Source: an uncultured Eubacterium sp.
Lineage (GTDB): Bacteria; Bacillota; Clostridia; Lachnospirales; Lachnospiraceae
Direction of reading: 5' to 3'
DNA: 64,000 nucleotides
Assembly (NCBI GenBank): GCA_910584645.1
Contig: CAJUAU010000009.1
Coordinates: 62,001 to 126,000 of the forward strand
Of the stretch, positions 25,546 to 34,660 are shown piece by piece (the first letter of the stretch is position 1; every line of letters begins with the position of its first letter). The notes beneath the pieces were generated by a model, which saw only the letters and a program-made list of their open reading frames with translations, was not told the DNA's origin and ran no database searches. A program made the position numbers and the translations under genes.

Positions 25546-26727
25546 TCAAGCAAGATCAGATATTTTTTTTGCACCGCCGCCGATCTCGACTTCATAAAAC
25601 TCAGGCTGGAGGCCAAAAGCTTCCTGATAGACAGCGGTCAGCTTGCTTTTAAACAAATTACGGTTTCGTTTTTTTACGAGACTTACAGTGCAGCCTCCAA
25701 ATCCGCCGCCGGTCATGCGGCTTCCAATCACGCCGGGCAATTCCCAGGCTGTTTTCACAAGGAGATCTATTTCATCGCAGGAGGCTTCAAAATCATCCCT
25801 AAGGGATAAGTGGGATTTATTCATCAGCCGGCCGAATTCCTGTATGTCGTCAGAACGGAGGGCATCCAGGGCATGTACGGTGCGCCGGTTTTCTGAGACA
25901 GCATGCTTCACCCTTTTTTGAAGCGTCTCATCCTGGATCAGTACTTTATATCGTTCAAATTGTTCGTTGTTCAGATCGCCAAGACTGTTGATATCGATCA
26001 TTTTCTGCAGCAGGTTAAGACCTTTTTCGCATTCTCTTCGGCGGTCGTTGTAGGCGGAGGAAACCAGACTGTGCTTTACTTTGCTGTTTGTGATCATGAT
26101 AGAAATATTTTTCAGGTAAACTGGTACATGTTCGTATTCCAGTGTGTTGGTATCCAGAAAGAGGGCATGTCCTTCCTTTCCCATAGCGGAGGTGAATTGA
26201 TCCATGATACCACATTTCATGCCGTTAAAGTGGTTTTCTGAATATTGCCCCAGCAGGGCGATTTCTTCCATGGAGATATCTTTAATGTCAAAAAGATCTT
26301 TTAAAACAAGCCCGGTCACTACTTCGATGGCGGCAGAGGAAGATAAGCCTGCGCCGCCAGGAATGTCGCCATAGAAAAGAAGATCCAGGCCGCTTGTTAT
26401 GGGATACCCTTTTTTGCAGAAAGTCCAGATAACTCCTTTTGGATAATTGGTCCATTCTGCTTCCGTTGAGTATTCAATATCATCCAGCGAAGAATTAAAA
26501 ACCCCTCTTGAACTGAAATTTTCTGAATAAAGTTTTAGGAGACGGTCTGGCCTCCGGCGCGCCACAGCATATGTACCAAGCGTCAGGGCGCAGGGAAATA
26601 CGTGCCCTCCGTTGTAATCCGTGTGGTCCCCGATGAGATTGACCCGTCCCGGTGCAAAGTAAATACAGGGTTCATCTCCCTCTCCAAATATTTCTGTAAA
26701 TTTGCTTTTTAAGTCTTGTATTTTCAT
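25546..26727 (-). CDS. galK: Galactokinase
   Basis: A 393-residue GHMP kinase that phosphorylates alpha-D-galactose at C1 with ATP. The galactokinase signature GRVNLIGDHTDYNGG is at about 31-45. The ATP-binding GGAGLSSSAAIEV is near 128-140, and the C-terminal RMTGGGFGGCTVSL follows. GIMDQFTSAMG holds the catalytic Asp. The start at 26727 (MKIQDL) has GGAGG six bases upstream. It is transcribed with galE. The pathway's uridylyltransferase galT is not in the window. Confidence 0.97.
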   Translation of the reverse strand: MKIQDLKSKFTEIFGEGDEPCIYFAPGRVNLIGDHTDYNGGHVFPCALTLGTYAVARRRPDRLLKLYSENFSSRGVFNSSLDDIEYSTEAEWTNYPKGVIWTFCKKGYPITSGLDLLFYGDIPGGAGLSSSAAIEVVTGLVLKDLFDIKDISMEEIALLGQYSENHFNGMKCGIMDQFTSAMGKEGHALFLDTNTLEYEHVPVYLKNISIMITNSKVKHSLVSSAYNDRRRECEKGLNLLQKMIDINSLGDLNNEQFERYKVLIQDETLQKRVKHAVSENRRTVHALDALRSDDIQEFGRLMNKSHLSLRDDFEASCDEIDLLVKTAWELPGVIGSRMTGGGFGGCTVSLVKKRNRNLFKSKLTAVYQEAFGLQPEFYEVEIGGGAKKISDLA

Positions 26728-26906
26728 GGGATTCCTCCATCTCCGCCCCATTTAAAACAACGATCATGGGCAGTCGTTTATGGTATATTTACATCGCTGA
26801 TTTCATTATATCGAATCTTGGATAAAAAAGCTATAGCTATTTCGATTTGTTAAAAATGTTAAATTTTGAGATCTGTATAATTTGTGCCTTCAAGCCAATA
26901 ATATAG

Positions 26907-26935
26907 TAGACTTTTCCGGGAAAAAATAGTATAAT
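26907..26935 (+). promoter_or_regulatory. Promoter for the pyrophosphatase gene
   Basis: TAGACT (26907-26912) and perfect TATAAT (26930-26935) are 17 bp apart, 46 bp before the start codon. The divergent galK promoter was not resolved; a minus-strand TATAAT lies near 26808-26814 without a clear -35. Confidence 0.55.
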
Positions 26936-26981
26936 AATGAACCCAGAGATCAAATAATTAAAAGGTATGTGAGGAATTTCA

Positions 26982-28634
26982 ATGATAGAAGGACAGCAGG
27001 TGCCAGTATTCATAATCGGGCACAAAAATCCAGACACAGATTCCATCTGTTCCGCCATCGCCTATGAAAATTTAAAAAATACGCTTTTTGGCGGCGGTTA
27101 TGTGGCGGGAAGAGCGGGCCAGATCAACCAGGAGACGCAATATGTTCTGAAATATTTTCAGACCCCGGCGCCTCTTTATATTGAAGATGTCATGACGGAA
27201 GTGCGTGACATCGAGATCCGCAAGACGAAAGGGGTATCTGGGGATATTTCTTTGAAAAAGGCATGGAATATGATGCGGGAGCTGGATGTGGTCACGCTGC
27301 CCATCACTTCGGAATCGGGAAAGTTATCCGGGCTGATCACCATTGGAGATATCGCTACGGCTTATATGGACGTGTACGACAACAGTATTCTTTCCACTTC
27401 AAAGACTTCCTATAAGAATATACTTGAGACGTTAGAGGCGGAAATGATCGTGGGGGACCGGGAAGCGGTATTTAATAAAGGTGAAGTGGTCATTGCAGCG
27501 GCAAATCCCGATGTGATGGAGGACTATATTCATCAGGGGGATATGGTGATCCTCGGGAACCGCTATGAATCCCAGCTCTGCGCTATTGAGATGGAGGCGG
27601 CATGCATCGTGGTGTGCATGGAGGCGAAAGTATCCCAAACCATACAAAAACTGGCGGAAGAGCGGGGGTGCAGCATTATTGTCACACCCTATGATACTTT
27701 TACAGCGGCGCGGATGATCAACCAGAGTATGCCCATCGAGTATTTTATGAAGCGAAACCATCTGACTACTTTCCACCTGTCTGACAAGACAGAGGATATT
27801 AAGGTGGTGATGGGAAAACTGCGCCACCGCGACTTCCCGGTATTGGATGCCAGAGATAATTATGTAGGAATGATCTCGAGGCGGAATCTTATTAATCTCC
27901 GCAAAAAGCAGCTGATCCTGGTAGACCACAATGAGAGCTCCCAGACGGTGGACGGCATTGAGAATGCTCACATTCTGGAGATCATTGACCATCACCGGAT
28001 AGGCACACTGGAGACGCTGGAACCGGTTCTCTTCCGCAATCAGCCGCTGGGCTGTACAGCCACCATCATCTATCAGATGTACAGGGAAACTAATGTGGAG
28101 ATTCCTAAAAATATTGCCGGTCTTCTTATGGCAGCCATTATTTCCGACACTTTAATGTTCCGCTCGCCCACCTGTACGGCGGTGGACAAGGAGGCTGCCG
28201 GGGAATTGTCAAAGATATGCGGAGTGGAGATCGAAGAGTTTGCGGTGGACATGTTTGGAGCAGGAAGTGATCTCAGCTCCAGGGAGCCGAAAGACATCTA
28301 TGAACAGGATCTCAAGCGCTTTGAAGTGGGAGATACCCGTTTTACGGTGAGTCAGATCAATTCCATGAACAGCATAGAGCTTCAGGAGATCAAAGAGAAG
28401 ATTGTTCCTTATCTGGAGGAGATCTTCCCATCCCTGGGTGTCAATATGGCATTTGTGATGCTTACCAATATTGTAAAAGAAAGTACAGAACTTCTCTGTT
28501 TCGGTGAAAAGGCAGAGGAGGTCGTCAGGGATTCTTTCCGGCTCCATGGTGATATGGAAAAAGTTATATTGAAAGGACTGGTCTCCCGAAAGAAACAGCT
28601 GATTCCAAGTTTGGTATCTATTTTGCAGCAATGA
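26982..28634 (+). CDS. ppaC: Manganese-dependent inorganic pyrophosphatase with CBS and DRTGG domains (family II)
   Basis: A 550-residue cytosolic enzyme that hydrolyses pyrophosphate, pulling biosynthetic reactions forward. The DHH-type N-terminal motif GHKNPDTDS is at 12-20. A regulatory insert follows: a CBS domain (about 65-120), a DRTGG domain (about 130-250) and a second CBS domain (about 250-305). The catalytic core then resumes with LVDHNE and IDHH (about 336-339), then the DHHA2 domain with the SRKKQ substrate-binding motif near the end. CBS/DRTGG versions are known in Clostridia and are regulated by adenine nucleotides. The next gene starts 13 bases downstream. Confidence 0.95.
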   Translation: MIEGQQVPVFIIGHKNPDTDSICSAIAYENLKNTLFGGGYVAGRAGQINQETQYVLKYFQTPAPLYIEDVMTEVRDIEIRKTKGVSGDISLKKAWNMMRELDVVTLPITSESGKLSGLITIGDIATAYMDVYDNSILSTSKTSYKNILETLEAEMIVGDREAVFNKGEVVIAAANPDVMEDYIHQGDMVILGNRYESQLCAIEMEAACIVVCMEAKVSQTIQKLAEERGCSIIVTPYDTFTAARMINQSMPIEYFMKRNHLTTFHLSDKTEDIKVVMGKLRHRDFPVLDARDNYVGMISRRNLINLRKKQLILVDHNESSQTVDGIENAHILEIIDHHRIGTLETLEPVLFRNQPLGCTATIIYQMYRETNVEIPKNIAGLLMAAIISDTLMFRSPTCTAVDKEAAGELSKICGVEIEEFAVDMFGAGSDLSSREPKDIYEQDLKRFEVGDTRFTVSQINSMNSIELQEIKEKIVPYLEEIFPSLGVNMAFVMLTNIVKESTELLCFGEKAEEVVRDSFRLHGDMEKVILKGLVSRKKQLIPSLVSILQQ

Positions 28635-28647
28635 AAGGAAAAAGTTT

Positions 28648-30699
28648 ATGATGAAGAAATATTATTCGCGTTGTATGGCATTCCTGCTGGTTCTGGGCAT
28701 GCTGCTGCAGCCGGCAGCAGGATCTGCTGCGGAGACAGCCAGAGGAGAATTGCAGAGGGGAACGCTGCAGCTTATCCAGGATGGAAAGCCCGCTGTCGTG
28801 CAGACGGGCTCAGAAAGATCCATGGCTCTGCGCGGGGTGTCAGAAGAGGGCAGTGAAGCCAGGAAAAGGATCTATGAAGGGCTGCTTGCAGCAGAGCCTG
28901 GTATAGATCTGGAGAGATATGAACTGACGGTGGAAGAGTTCAGAGCTTTGCTCAGTGATATCATCAATTCTTCGCCGGAATTGTTTTATGTAAGCAAAAG
29001 ATTCAGCTACCAGATTTCGTCAGGCGGACAGAAATATGTTTTGTCCTATACACCTTCCTATCAGTTTGGTGGCGCCGATGTGTCAAAAAAACGCATTGAA
29101 GAGATGAAAACTACATTCCAGGACGTATCGGATCAGATTCTTTCCGGGGTAAATCCGGAGTGGAGCGATGTGGAAAAGGCATTGTATATCCACGATCATC
29201 TGGCTTCCAGGTATGAATATGACACCAGGGATCCACAATCTGATACGGATCCATGCCGCTACGATGCCTATAGCCTGATCGTGGAAGGACGGGCTGTGTG
29301 CGAGGGATATGCGCTGGCATATTTGTATTTTATGAAGCGGCTGGGAATTCCCTGCAGGACATTGCCTAGTGATGCTATGGGACATATGTGGAACCAGATC
29401 CAGCTGGAGGGCAGGTGGTATCATGTGGATGTGACCTGGGATGATCCGATTGAGGATATGCCTGGCAGGGCAGAACACAAATATTTTCTGAAAAGCGATT
29501 CCGCCTGGGCTGCATCATACATATGGGACAATACATTAAGTGAGCCCTGTGAAGATACATCAAGGGATTCCTTCTTCTGGGGGAGCTCATCCTCTCCGCT
29601 GGTAAGTGATGGAGAAAACTGGTTTTATGCGAAGAATAAAGGTTCTTATCCTGGGATTTACCGCTGGGATCCGGAGGCAGATCCTAAAGCGGAAAGGATG
29701 GAAAAACTGGTAGATCTCAGCATATATCGCTGGGAAACGGCAATGCCGGGTTATTATTTTACAGATAAGTATACACAGTTGGCTATTCACCAGGGCGTTT
29801 TGTACTTTAATACACCGGATGAAGTGCTGCGGGTGTCTGTGGGAACAGAAGGTCTGACCAAAGGAGAGCCGGTGCCTGGTATTAATATGGAAGGAAAGGA
29901 TACGCTTTATGGGCTGTGGATCCGGGGAAAGGAACTTCAAGTGCTGCCGGCAGCGGTTTCAGCCAAAGAGATAGACGGAGAGAGGGTATCGGTGATCACT
30001 GCCCTGGAGCCGGAAACGGTGTGCAGCTTTGAGGTGCCGGAGACTACCTATCCGCCCCTGCCAGCGGTGACAGAACCACCCAGGCAGACAGCTGCACCGG
30101 AACCAGCGGCTTCACCGGAGGCTACTATGATGCCAGACACGACAAAGAGCCCAGAGACAACTGTTTCCCCAGAGACAACGAAATCTCCGGAAGGGACGAT
30201 GCCCCCGGAAGAAAGTGATCTTCCATCAGTATCATCGGCTCCCTCTGGGACATCATCGCCAGAACCCTCTGGTTCCCCTGTCCCCACAGAGATGCCTGCG
30301 GGTACAGTTTCTCCATCAGATACAGTACCTCCTTCTGGAATTGTAATACTGAATCCGCCAGCCCCCCAGCAGACAGGAGTGGGAATTGAGAATGTCATAC
30401 AGGATCCAGAAGCTGGAAACAAAAAAACGGATATTTTATCCCAGATCAGGATTTCGGCTGGCAGAGGAAAGAAAAAGATCGTAGTTACAGTGCCCAAAGC
30501 GTCGAAAGTAACGGTGGGGCTCAATAAAAAAATTCTTTTAAATAAGAAGAAACGTTGTAAAAAGCTGTCTTTTTCCTCAAGACAGTCAAAAAGCGGAAAG
30601 CTTATCATTAAAACTTCATCTAAATTAAAAAAGAAGATGAAGATCACCGTTACGGTAACGGTATCAGGGAAGAAATACAGAAAAACGAAAAAGATGTAA
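28648..30699 (+). CDS. Secreted transglutaminase-like cysteine protease-fold protein
   Basis: A 683-residue exported protein. The signal peptide is about 1-27 (MAFLLVLGMLLQPAAGSAAE). The transglutaminase-like core has the triad C218 (GRAVCEGYA), H246 (AMGHMWNQ) and D261 (YHVDVTWDDP). A region with WYY repeats follows, reminiscent of surface-protein beta modules. A Pro/Thr/Ser/Glu linker spans about 468-585 (repeated SPETT, PSGT units). A strongly basic beta-rich tail ends the chain (KKKIVVTVPK, SGKLIIKTSS). Such proteins usually cleave or cross-link cell-wall or surface proteins. There is no sortase motif; the Lys-rich tail may hold it on the wall. It is probably co-transcribed with ppaC. Confidence 0.85.
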   Translation: MMKKYYSRCMAFLLVLGMLLQPAAGSAAETARGELQRGTLQLIQDGKPAVVQTGSERSMALRGVSEEGSEARKRIYEGLLAAEPGIDLERYELTVEEFRALLSDIINSSPELFYVSKRFSYQISSGGQKYVLSYTPSYQFGGADVSKKRIEEMKTTFQDVSDQILSGVNPEWSDVEKALYIHDHLASRYEYDTRDPQSDTDPCRYDAYSLIVEGRAVCEGYALAYLYFMKRLGIPCRTLPSDAMGHMWNQIQLEGRWYHVDVTWDDPIEDMPGRAEHKYFLKSDSAWAASYIWDNTLSEPCEDTSRDSFFWGSSSSPLVSDGENWFYAKNKGSYPGIYRWDPEADPKAERMEKLVDLSIYRWETAMPGYYFTDKYTQLAIHQGVLYFNTPDEVLRVSVGTEGLTKGEPVPGINMEGKDTLYGLWIRGKELQVLPAAVSAKEIDGERVSVITALEPETVCSFEVPETTYPPLPAVTEPPRQTAAPEPAASPEATMMPDTTKSPETTVSPETTKSPEGTMPPEESDLPSVSSAPSGTSSPEPSGSPVPTEMPAGTVSPSDTVPPSGIVILNPPAPQQTGVGIENVIQDPEAGNKKTDILSQIRISAGRGKKKIVVTVPKASKVTVGLNKKILLNKKKRCKKLSFSSRQSKSGKLIIKTSSKLKKKMKITVTVTVSGKKYRKTKKM

Positions 30700-30738
30700 T
30701 GACGGAAATGGTTCGTACAAAGTTTTTTTAGAAAATGC

Positions 30739-30767
30739 TTGCATTTAATGGAAATGTAGTGTATAAT
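30739..30767 (+). promoter_or_regulatory. Promoter of the S10-spc ribosomal protein operon
   Basis: TTGCAT (30739-30744) and perfect TATAAT (30762-30767) are separated by 17 bp. A transcript starting near 30774 would carry a leader of about 325 nt before rpsJ. Confidence 0.8.
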
Positions 30768-30773
30768 AGCCAT

Positions 30774-31100
30774 TGCTGTGACATTGATAGCGAAGAAGCG
30801 TGAGGTTGCCATCGCAGCAAACGTTCATGAAGTTTGCGGATGGGTTTTCCGTGGAGCGAATGTCAAGAGACTGCAGAATACATAGTTCAGCAGTCGGTAA
30901 ACCTGACGGCAAGTCACTGTACGAACCATAGTTTCTGTCTAAGAGCAGATAAACGTGTGTATCAACTGCCCAATAGGGCGGATTTCCGCTGACAAGGCGG
31001 AATTTTGTGTGAACCGGCATGACACACACGGATGAGTGTACAGTCACCACTTGTCGTACTAACATTATTTTTCAAGTACGAAAAGGAGGCGGCTTTTTTT
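30774..31100 (+). ncRNA. Long structured leader RNA of the S10 operon (candidate r-protein autoregulatory element)
   Basis: The leader holds several hairpins. GCAAAC/GTTTGC lies at 30817-30837. TTTCCGC/GCGGAA (30983-31002) runs into TTTTGTG and could act as an attenuator. GTGTG/CACAC is at 31007-31027. S10 operons of other bacteria are autoregulated through their leaders, by L4 in Escherichia coli. I do not recognise this structure as a named family, and it has no similarity I can see to the E. coli leader. It ends with AAAAGGAGG before rpsJ. No open frame of note lies within it. Confidence 0.5.
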
Positions 31101-31415
31101 ATGGCAAGTCAACAGACAATGAGAATCATTTTAAAAGCATACGATCATCAGTTGATCGATTTCGCAGCTGCAAAGCTGATCGAGACAGTAAAGAAAACAG
31201 GAGCAAAGGTAAGCGGTCCGGTACCACTTCCTACTAAGAAAGAGGTTATCACGATTCTTCGTGCGGTACACAAGTACAAAGACTCCAGAGAGCAGTTTGA
31301 GCAGAGAACTCACAAGAGACTGATCGATGTGCTTAAGCCATCACAGAAGACAGTAGATGCATTATCCCGTTTGGAAATGCCTGCTGGGGTTGCAATTGAT
31401 ATTAAAATGAAATAA
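31101..31415 (+). CDS. rpsJ: 30S ribosomal protein S10
   Basis: A 104-residue protein of the 30S head and transcription antitermination partner of NusB. MRIILKAYDHQLID and the loop GPVPLPTKKE are diagnostic. AAAAGGAGG lies upstream and the ATG at 31101 follows a T-run. It opens the S10-spc operon. A 269-bp gap with tandem hairpins separates it from rplC, unlike the tight packing seen elsewhere in the operon. Confidence 0.98.
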   Translation: MASQQTMRIILKAYDHQLIDFAAAKLIETVKKTGAKVSGPVPLPTKKEVITILRAVHKYKDSREQFEQRTHKRLIDVLKPSQKTVDALSRLEMPAGVAIDIKMK

Positions 31416-31465
31416 ATGAATCGAGCTCGCTCGATTCATAGCAAGATTTGCATTCGCAAACTTGC
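31416..31465 (+). other. Tandem hairpins between rpsJ and rplC
   Basis: ATGAATCGAGC/GCTCGATTCAT (31416-31439, 11-bp perfect stem, 2-nt loop) is followed at once by GCAAGATTTGC/GCAAACTTGC (31441-31465, one bulge). Neither has a T-run, so they are not ordinary terminators. The rest of the gap to 31684 is unstructured by eye apart from a GGGGG/CCCC pairing near 31525-31545. Confidence 0.6.
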
Positions 31466-31684
31466 GCAGAGGCGAAGTAAATTTTGAACATATTGTTCAT
31501 TATTTTATAAAGAAACCTTACAGGGGGGAAGAGACACAGTCCCCTGGTCCTAAAAGTTTACAAGGGTTCTCCGGTTCAGAACATGCGTAACCATCTAGGA
31601 TGATTGTTTTCCGCTTTCCCAGGATCAGAAGATCTGATACGGATATGAAAGCAATCCGCTGTAGAAATTTAGGAGGTAAATAAA

Positions 31685-32314
31685 ATGAAGAAAGCTATCG
31701 TAGCTACAAAAGTTGGAATGACACAGATTTTCAACGAAGACGGTGTATTAACACCAGTTACTGTGCTTGAGGCTGGTCCGGTTTTCGTGACTCAGATCAA
31801 AAATGTTGAGACAGACGGATACAGTGCAGTACAGGTTGGGTTTGGCGACATCCGCGAGAAGCTTGTCAACAAGCCGAAACAGGGACACTTTGCAAAAGCA
31901 GGCGTAGATAACAAGAGATTTCTCACAGAGTTTAAGTTTGACAATGCAGAGGAGTTTGAATTAGGACAGGAAATTAAAGCAGATATCTTTGAAGCCGGTG
32001 ACAAGATCGACGTGACAGCGACAAGCAAAGGTAAAGGATTCCAGGGTGCGATCAAGCGTCATGGCCAGTCCAGAGGACCGATGGGTCACGGCTCCAAATT
32101 CCATAGACATGCTGGTTCCAATGGTTCTGCATCGGATCCAAGCAAAGTATTCAAAGGCAAGAAAATGCCTGGTCAGATGGGTGCTGTAAAAGTTACCATC
32201 CAGAATCTTGAGATCGTGAGGGTGGATGTGGAGAACAATCTTCTTCTGGTTAAAGGAGCAGTGCCGGGACCAAAGAAATCAACCGTTATTATAAAAGAAT
32301 CCGTAAAGGCATAA
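31685..32314 (+). CDS. rplC: 50S ribosomal protein L3
   Basis: A 209-residue assembly-initiator protein of the 50S subunit. The typical start MKKAIVATKVGMTQIFNEDG and the loop GMGH-like region (SRGPMGHGSKFHRHAGS) are present. RBS AGGAGG is eight bases upstream. Length is standard. Confidence 0.98.
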   Translation: MKKAIVATKVGMTQIFNEDGVLTPVTVLEAGPVFVTQIKNVETDGYSAVQVGFGDIREKLVNKPKQGHFAKAGVDNKRFLTEFKFDNAEEFELGQEIKADIFEAGDKIDVTATSKGKGFQGAIKRHGQSRGPMGHGSKFHRHAGSNGSASDPSKVFKGKKMPGQMGAVKVTIQNLEIVRVDVENNLLLVKGAVPGPKKSTVIIKESVKA

Positions 32315-32338
32315 CTTTCGGAAAGGAGGACGACACAG

Positions 32339-32959
32339 ATGGCAAGCGTATCTGTTTACAATATGGAAGGCAAAGAGACCGGAAAAATGGAATTGAATGA
32401 TTCGATCTTTGCCGCACCGGTAAATGAACATTTGGTTCACAGGGCAGTTGTATTGCAGCTGGCTAACAAACGTCAGGGAACACAGAAAGCGAAAACTCGC
32501 TCTGAAGTTCGCGGCGGAGGAAGAAAACCGTGGAGACAGAAGGGAACCGGACATGCAAGACAGGGTTCGATCCGTGCTCCACAGTGGAAGGGCGGCGGAG
32601 TTGTATTTGCTCCTACACCGAGAGATTATTCATTTAAGATGAATAAGAAAGAAAAAGTAATAGCTCTGAAATCCGCATTATCAACAAAGGTAAGCGAGAA
32701 CAAGCTGATCGTTGTTGACGGAATGGAACTGGACGCTCCTAAGACAAAGACAATGCAGACACTGCTGAATGGTCTTGATATGAAGAAAGCACTGTTTGTA
32801 GTTGACGAGGAAGCAAAAAATGTAACACTTTCTGTCCGGAATATTCCGACGGCAAGAGGAGTTTATGCTAACTCTATCAACGTATACGACATTCTGAAGT
32901 ATGACAATGTGATCCTTACAAAGGATGCTGTGAAAGCAATTGAGGAGGTGTACGCATAA
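32339..32959 (+). CDS. rplD: 50S ribosomal protein L4
   Basis: A 206-residue protein lining the peptide exit tunnel. The RGGGRKPWRQKGTGHARQGS extended loop is diagnostic. L4 represses S10 operons in some bacteria and is the first candidate ligand for the leader at 30774-31100. RBS AAAGGAGG. Its stop overlaps the rplW start (TAATG). Confidence 0.98.
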   Translation: MASVSVYNMEGKETGKMELNDSIFAAPVNEHLVHRAVVLQLANKRQGTQKAKTRSEVRGGGRKPWRQKGTGHARQGSIRAPQWKGGGVVFAPTPRDYSFKMNKKEKVIALKSALSTKVSENKLIVVDGMELDAPKTKTMQTLLNGLDMKKALFVVDEEAKNVTLSVRNIPTARGVYANSINVYDILKYDNVILTKDAVKAIEEVYA

Positions 32960-33258
32960 TGGCAGATCTGAAATATTATGACATTATCTCCAAACCGGTT
33001 ATCACGGAAAAATCCATGGCGGGAATGGAGTATAAAAAATATACATTTTATGTACACACAGATGCGACAAAGGCCCAGATCAAGGATGCTGTTGAAAAAA
33101 TGTTTGCTGGAACAAAAGTAAAGAAGGTAAACACCATGAACTGCGAGGGCAAAAAACGCAGACGTGGAATGACAACAGGCAGGACTGCTAAGAGAAAGAA
33201 AGCGATCGTGCAGCTGACAGAAGACAGCGCTGACATTGAGATTTTTGAAGGTCTTTAA
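32959..33258 (+). CDS. rplW: 50S ribosomal protein L23
   Basis: A 99-residue protein at the tunnel exit, the docking site for trigger factor and SRP. The start YYDIISKPVITEKS and the globular VHTDATKAQIKDAVEKMF are typical. It overlaps the rplD stop by one base. Confidence 0.98.
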   Translation: MADLKYYDIISKPVITEKSMAGMEYKKYTFYVHTDATKAQIKDAVEKMFAGTKVKKVNTMNCEGKKRRRGMTTGRTAKRKKAIVQLTEDSADIEIFEGL

Positions 33259-33318
33259 TGAATTTGAAGATAAATTCTTTTGATACAAAGCAAGTTATTT
33301 TTGAAAGGAGTGTAACTC

Positions 33319-34164
33319 ATGGGAATTAAGACATTTAACCCATATACACCTTCTAGAAGACAGATGACAGGTTCTGATTTTGCGGAGATCACAAAGTCTG
33401 TTCCTGAGAAATCCTTGACGGTGTCCCTGAAGAAAAATGCAGGACGCAACGCCCAGGGAAAGATCACGGTGAGACACCGTGGAGGCGGTTCTAGAAGAAA
33501 ATATAGAATTATTGATTTTAAGAGAAATAAAGACGGAATTCCGGCAACAGTAAAGAGCATCGAGTACGATCCGAACCGTACAGCAAACATTGCGCTGATC
33601 TGCTATGCAGACGGTGAAAAGGCATACATTCTTGCACCAGCAGGACTGAAAGTCGGACAGCAGGTAATGAATGGTGAGACCGCTGAGGCTAGAGTCGGAA
33701 ACTGCATGGAGCTCAAAGACATTCCGGTTGGTACACTGGTACACAACATTGAGCTTTATCCGGGACATGGCGGACAGTTTGTTCGTTCCGCAGGAAACAG
33801 CGCACAGCTTATGGCAAAGGAAGGAAAATATGCGACACTTCGTATGCCTTCCGGCGAGATGAGAATGGTGCCCATCGTATGCCGCGCAACAATCGGACAG
33901 GTGGGAAATGCAGAGCATAACCTGATCAATATCGGTAAAGCAGGTCGTAAACGCCATATGGGTATCCGCCCGACGGTTCGTGGATCTGTTATGAACCCGA
34001 ATGACCATCCACACGGTGGTGGAGAAGGTAAGACCGGTATCGGACGTCCAGGTCCATGTACGCCTTGGGGCAAGCCTGCACTTGGTCTTAAGACAAGAAA
34101 GAAAAATAAGCAGTCTAATAAGATGATTATCCGTAGAAGGGACGGGAAAGCGCTTGCTAAGTAA
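33319..34164 (+). CDS. rplB: 50S ribosomal protein L2
   Basis: A 281-residue peptidyl-transferase-centre protein. GIKTFNPYTPSRR at the start, RHRGGGSRRKYR, and the C-terminal NPNDHPHGGGEGKTGIG with its conserved His are all present. RBS AAAGGAG lies seven bases upstream. A 132-bp structured gap precedes rpsS. Confidence 0.98.
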   Translation: MGIKTFNPYTPSRRQMTGSDFAEITKSVPEKSLTVSLKKNAGRNAQGKITVRHRGGGSRRKYRIIDFKRNKDGIPATVKSIEYDPNRTANIALICYADGEKAYILAPAGLKVGQQVMNGETAEARVGNCMELKDIPVGTLVHNIELYPGHGGQFVRSAGNSAQLMAKEGKYATLRMPSGEMRMVPIVCRATIGQVGNAEHNLINIGKAGRKRHMGIRPTVRGSVMNPNDHPHGGGEGKTGIGRPGPCTPWGKPALGLKTRKKNKQSNKMIIRRRDGKALAK

Positions 34165-34167
34165 CTG

Positions 34168-34264
34168 ATTTGGCAAGTGGGCGGGGCAAGCGCTTTTAGC
34201 CCTTGCCAAATGATCATCAGATTATACAATGTCATGGGTACAGCCATCCGGCTTACCCCTGACC
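34168..34264 (+). other. Two hairpins between rplB and rpsS
   Basis: ATTTGGCAAG/CTTGCCAAAT closes a 10-bp outer stem at 34168-34212. A second composite stem at 34232-34264 combines GTCA/TGAC, GGGTA/TACCC and AGCC/GGCT. No T-run follows either. Confidence 0.55.
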
Positions 34265-34296
34265 TATGGTTTTCTCAATAAAAGGAGGTAAATGAA

Positions 34297-34572
34297 TTGG
34301 CTCGTTCATTAAAAAAAGGACCATTCGCTGATGCGCATCTTTTGAAAAAGATTGATGCCATGAACGAATCTGGCGATAAACAAGTAATAAAAACCTGGTC
34401 ACGTCGTTCTACTATCTTTCCTAGCATGGTAAGTCATACCATCGCAGTACATGACGGTAGAAAACATGTTCCTGTATATATTACAGAGGATATGGTAGGT
34501 CACAAGCTCGGTGAGTTTGTTGCTACCAGAACCTATCGCGGACATGGTAAAGACGAGAAAAAAGGCCGCTAA
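34297..34572 (+). CDS. rpsS: 30S ribosomal protein S19
   Basis: A 91-residue protein of the 30S head. MARSLKKGPFADAHL and the C-terminal GEFVATRTYRGHG are diagnostic. The start codon is TTG at 34297, set by AAGGAGG at 34282-34288. An ATG five bases upstream is in another frame and could only make a short out-of-frame peptide. Confidence 0.97.
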   Translation: MARSLKKGPFADAHLLKKIDAMNESGDKQVIKTWSRRSTIFPSMVSHTIAVHDGRKHVPVYITEDMVGHKLGEFVATRTYRGHGKDEKKGR

Positions 34573-34575
34573 AAA

Positions 34576-34618
34576 AAGAATTTTTTCAAAATTCTTGGAA
34601 AGTTTCTGCGAAACTTTC
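34576..34618 (+). other. Tandem hairpins between rpsS and rplV
   Basis: AAGAATTTT/AAAATTCTT (34576-34596, 3-nt loop) is immediately followed by GAAAGTTTC/GAAACTTTC (34598-34618, loop TGC). Both stems are perfect 9-mers. Confidence 0.6.
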
Positions 34619-34660
34619 GGCAGCATATATTGTTTTCAATTTTGAAAGGAGGTTTCATCC

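Noticed and set aside
30048..30812. Minus-strand frame opposite the transglutaminase gene tail
   Set aside because: It is the shadow of the Pro/Ser/Thr/Glu-rich repeats; its apparent Gly/Ser repeats come from the same low-complexity DNA.
33295..34209. Minus-strand open frame of about 300 codons opposite rplB
   Set aside because: rplB is unmistakable on the plus strand and codon bias makes long antisense frames common in ribosomal genes.
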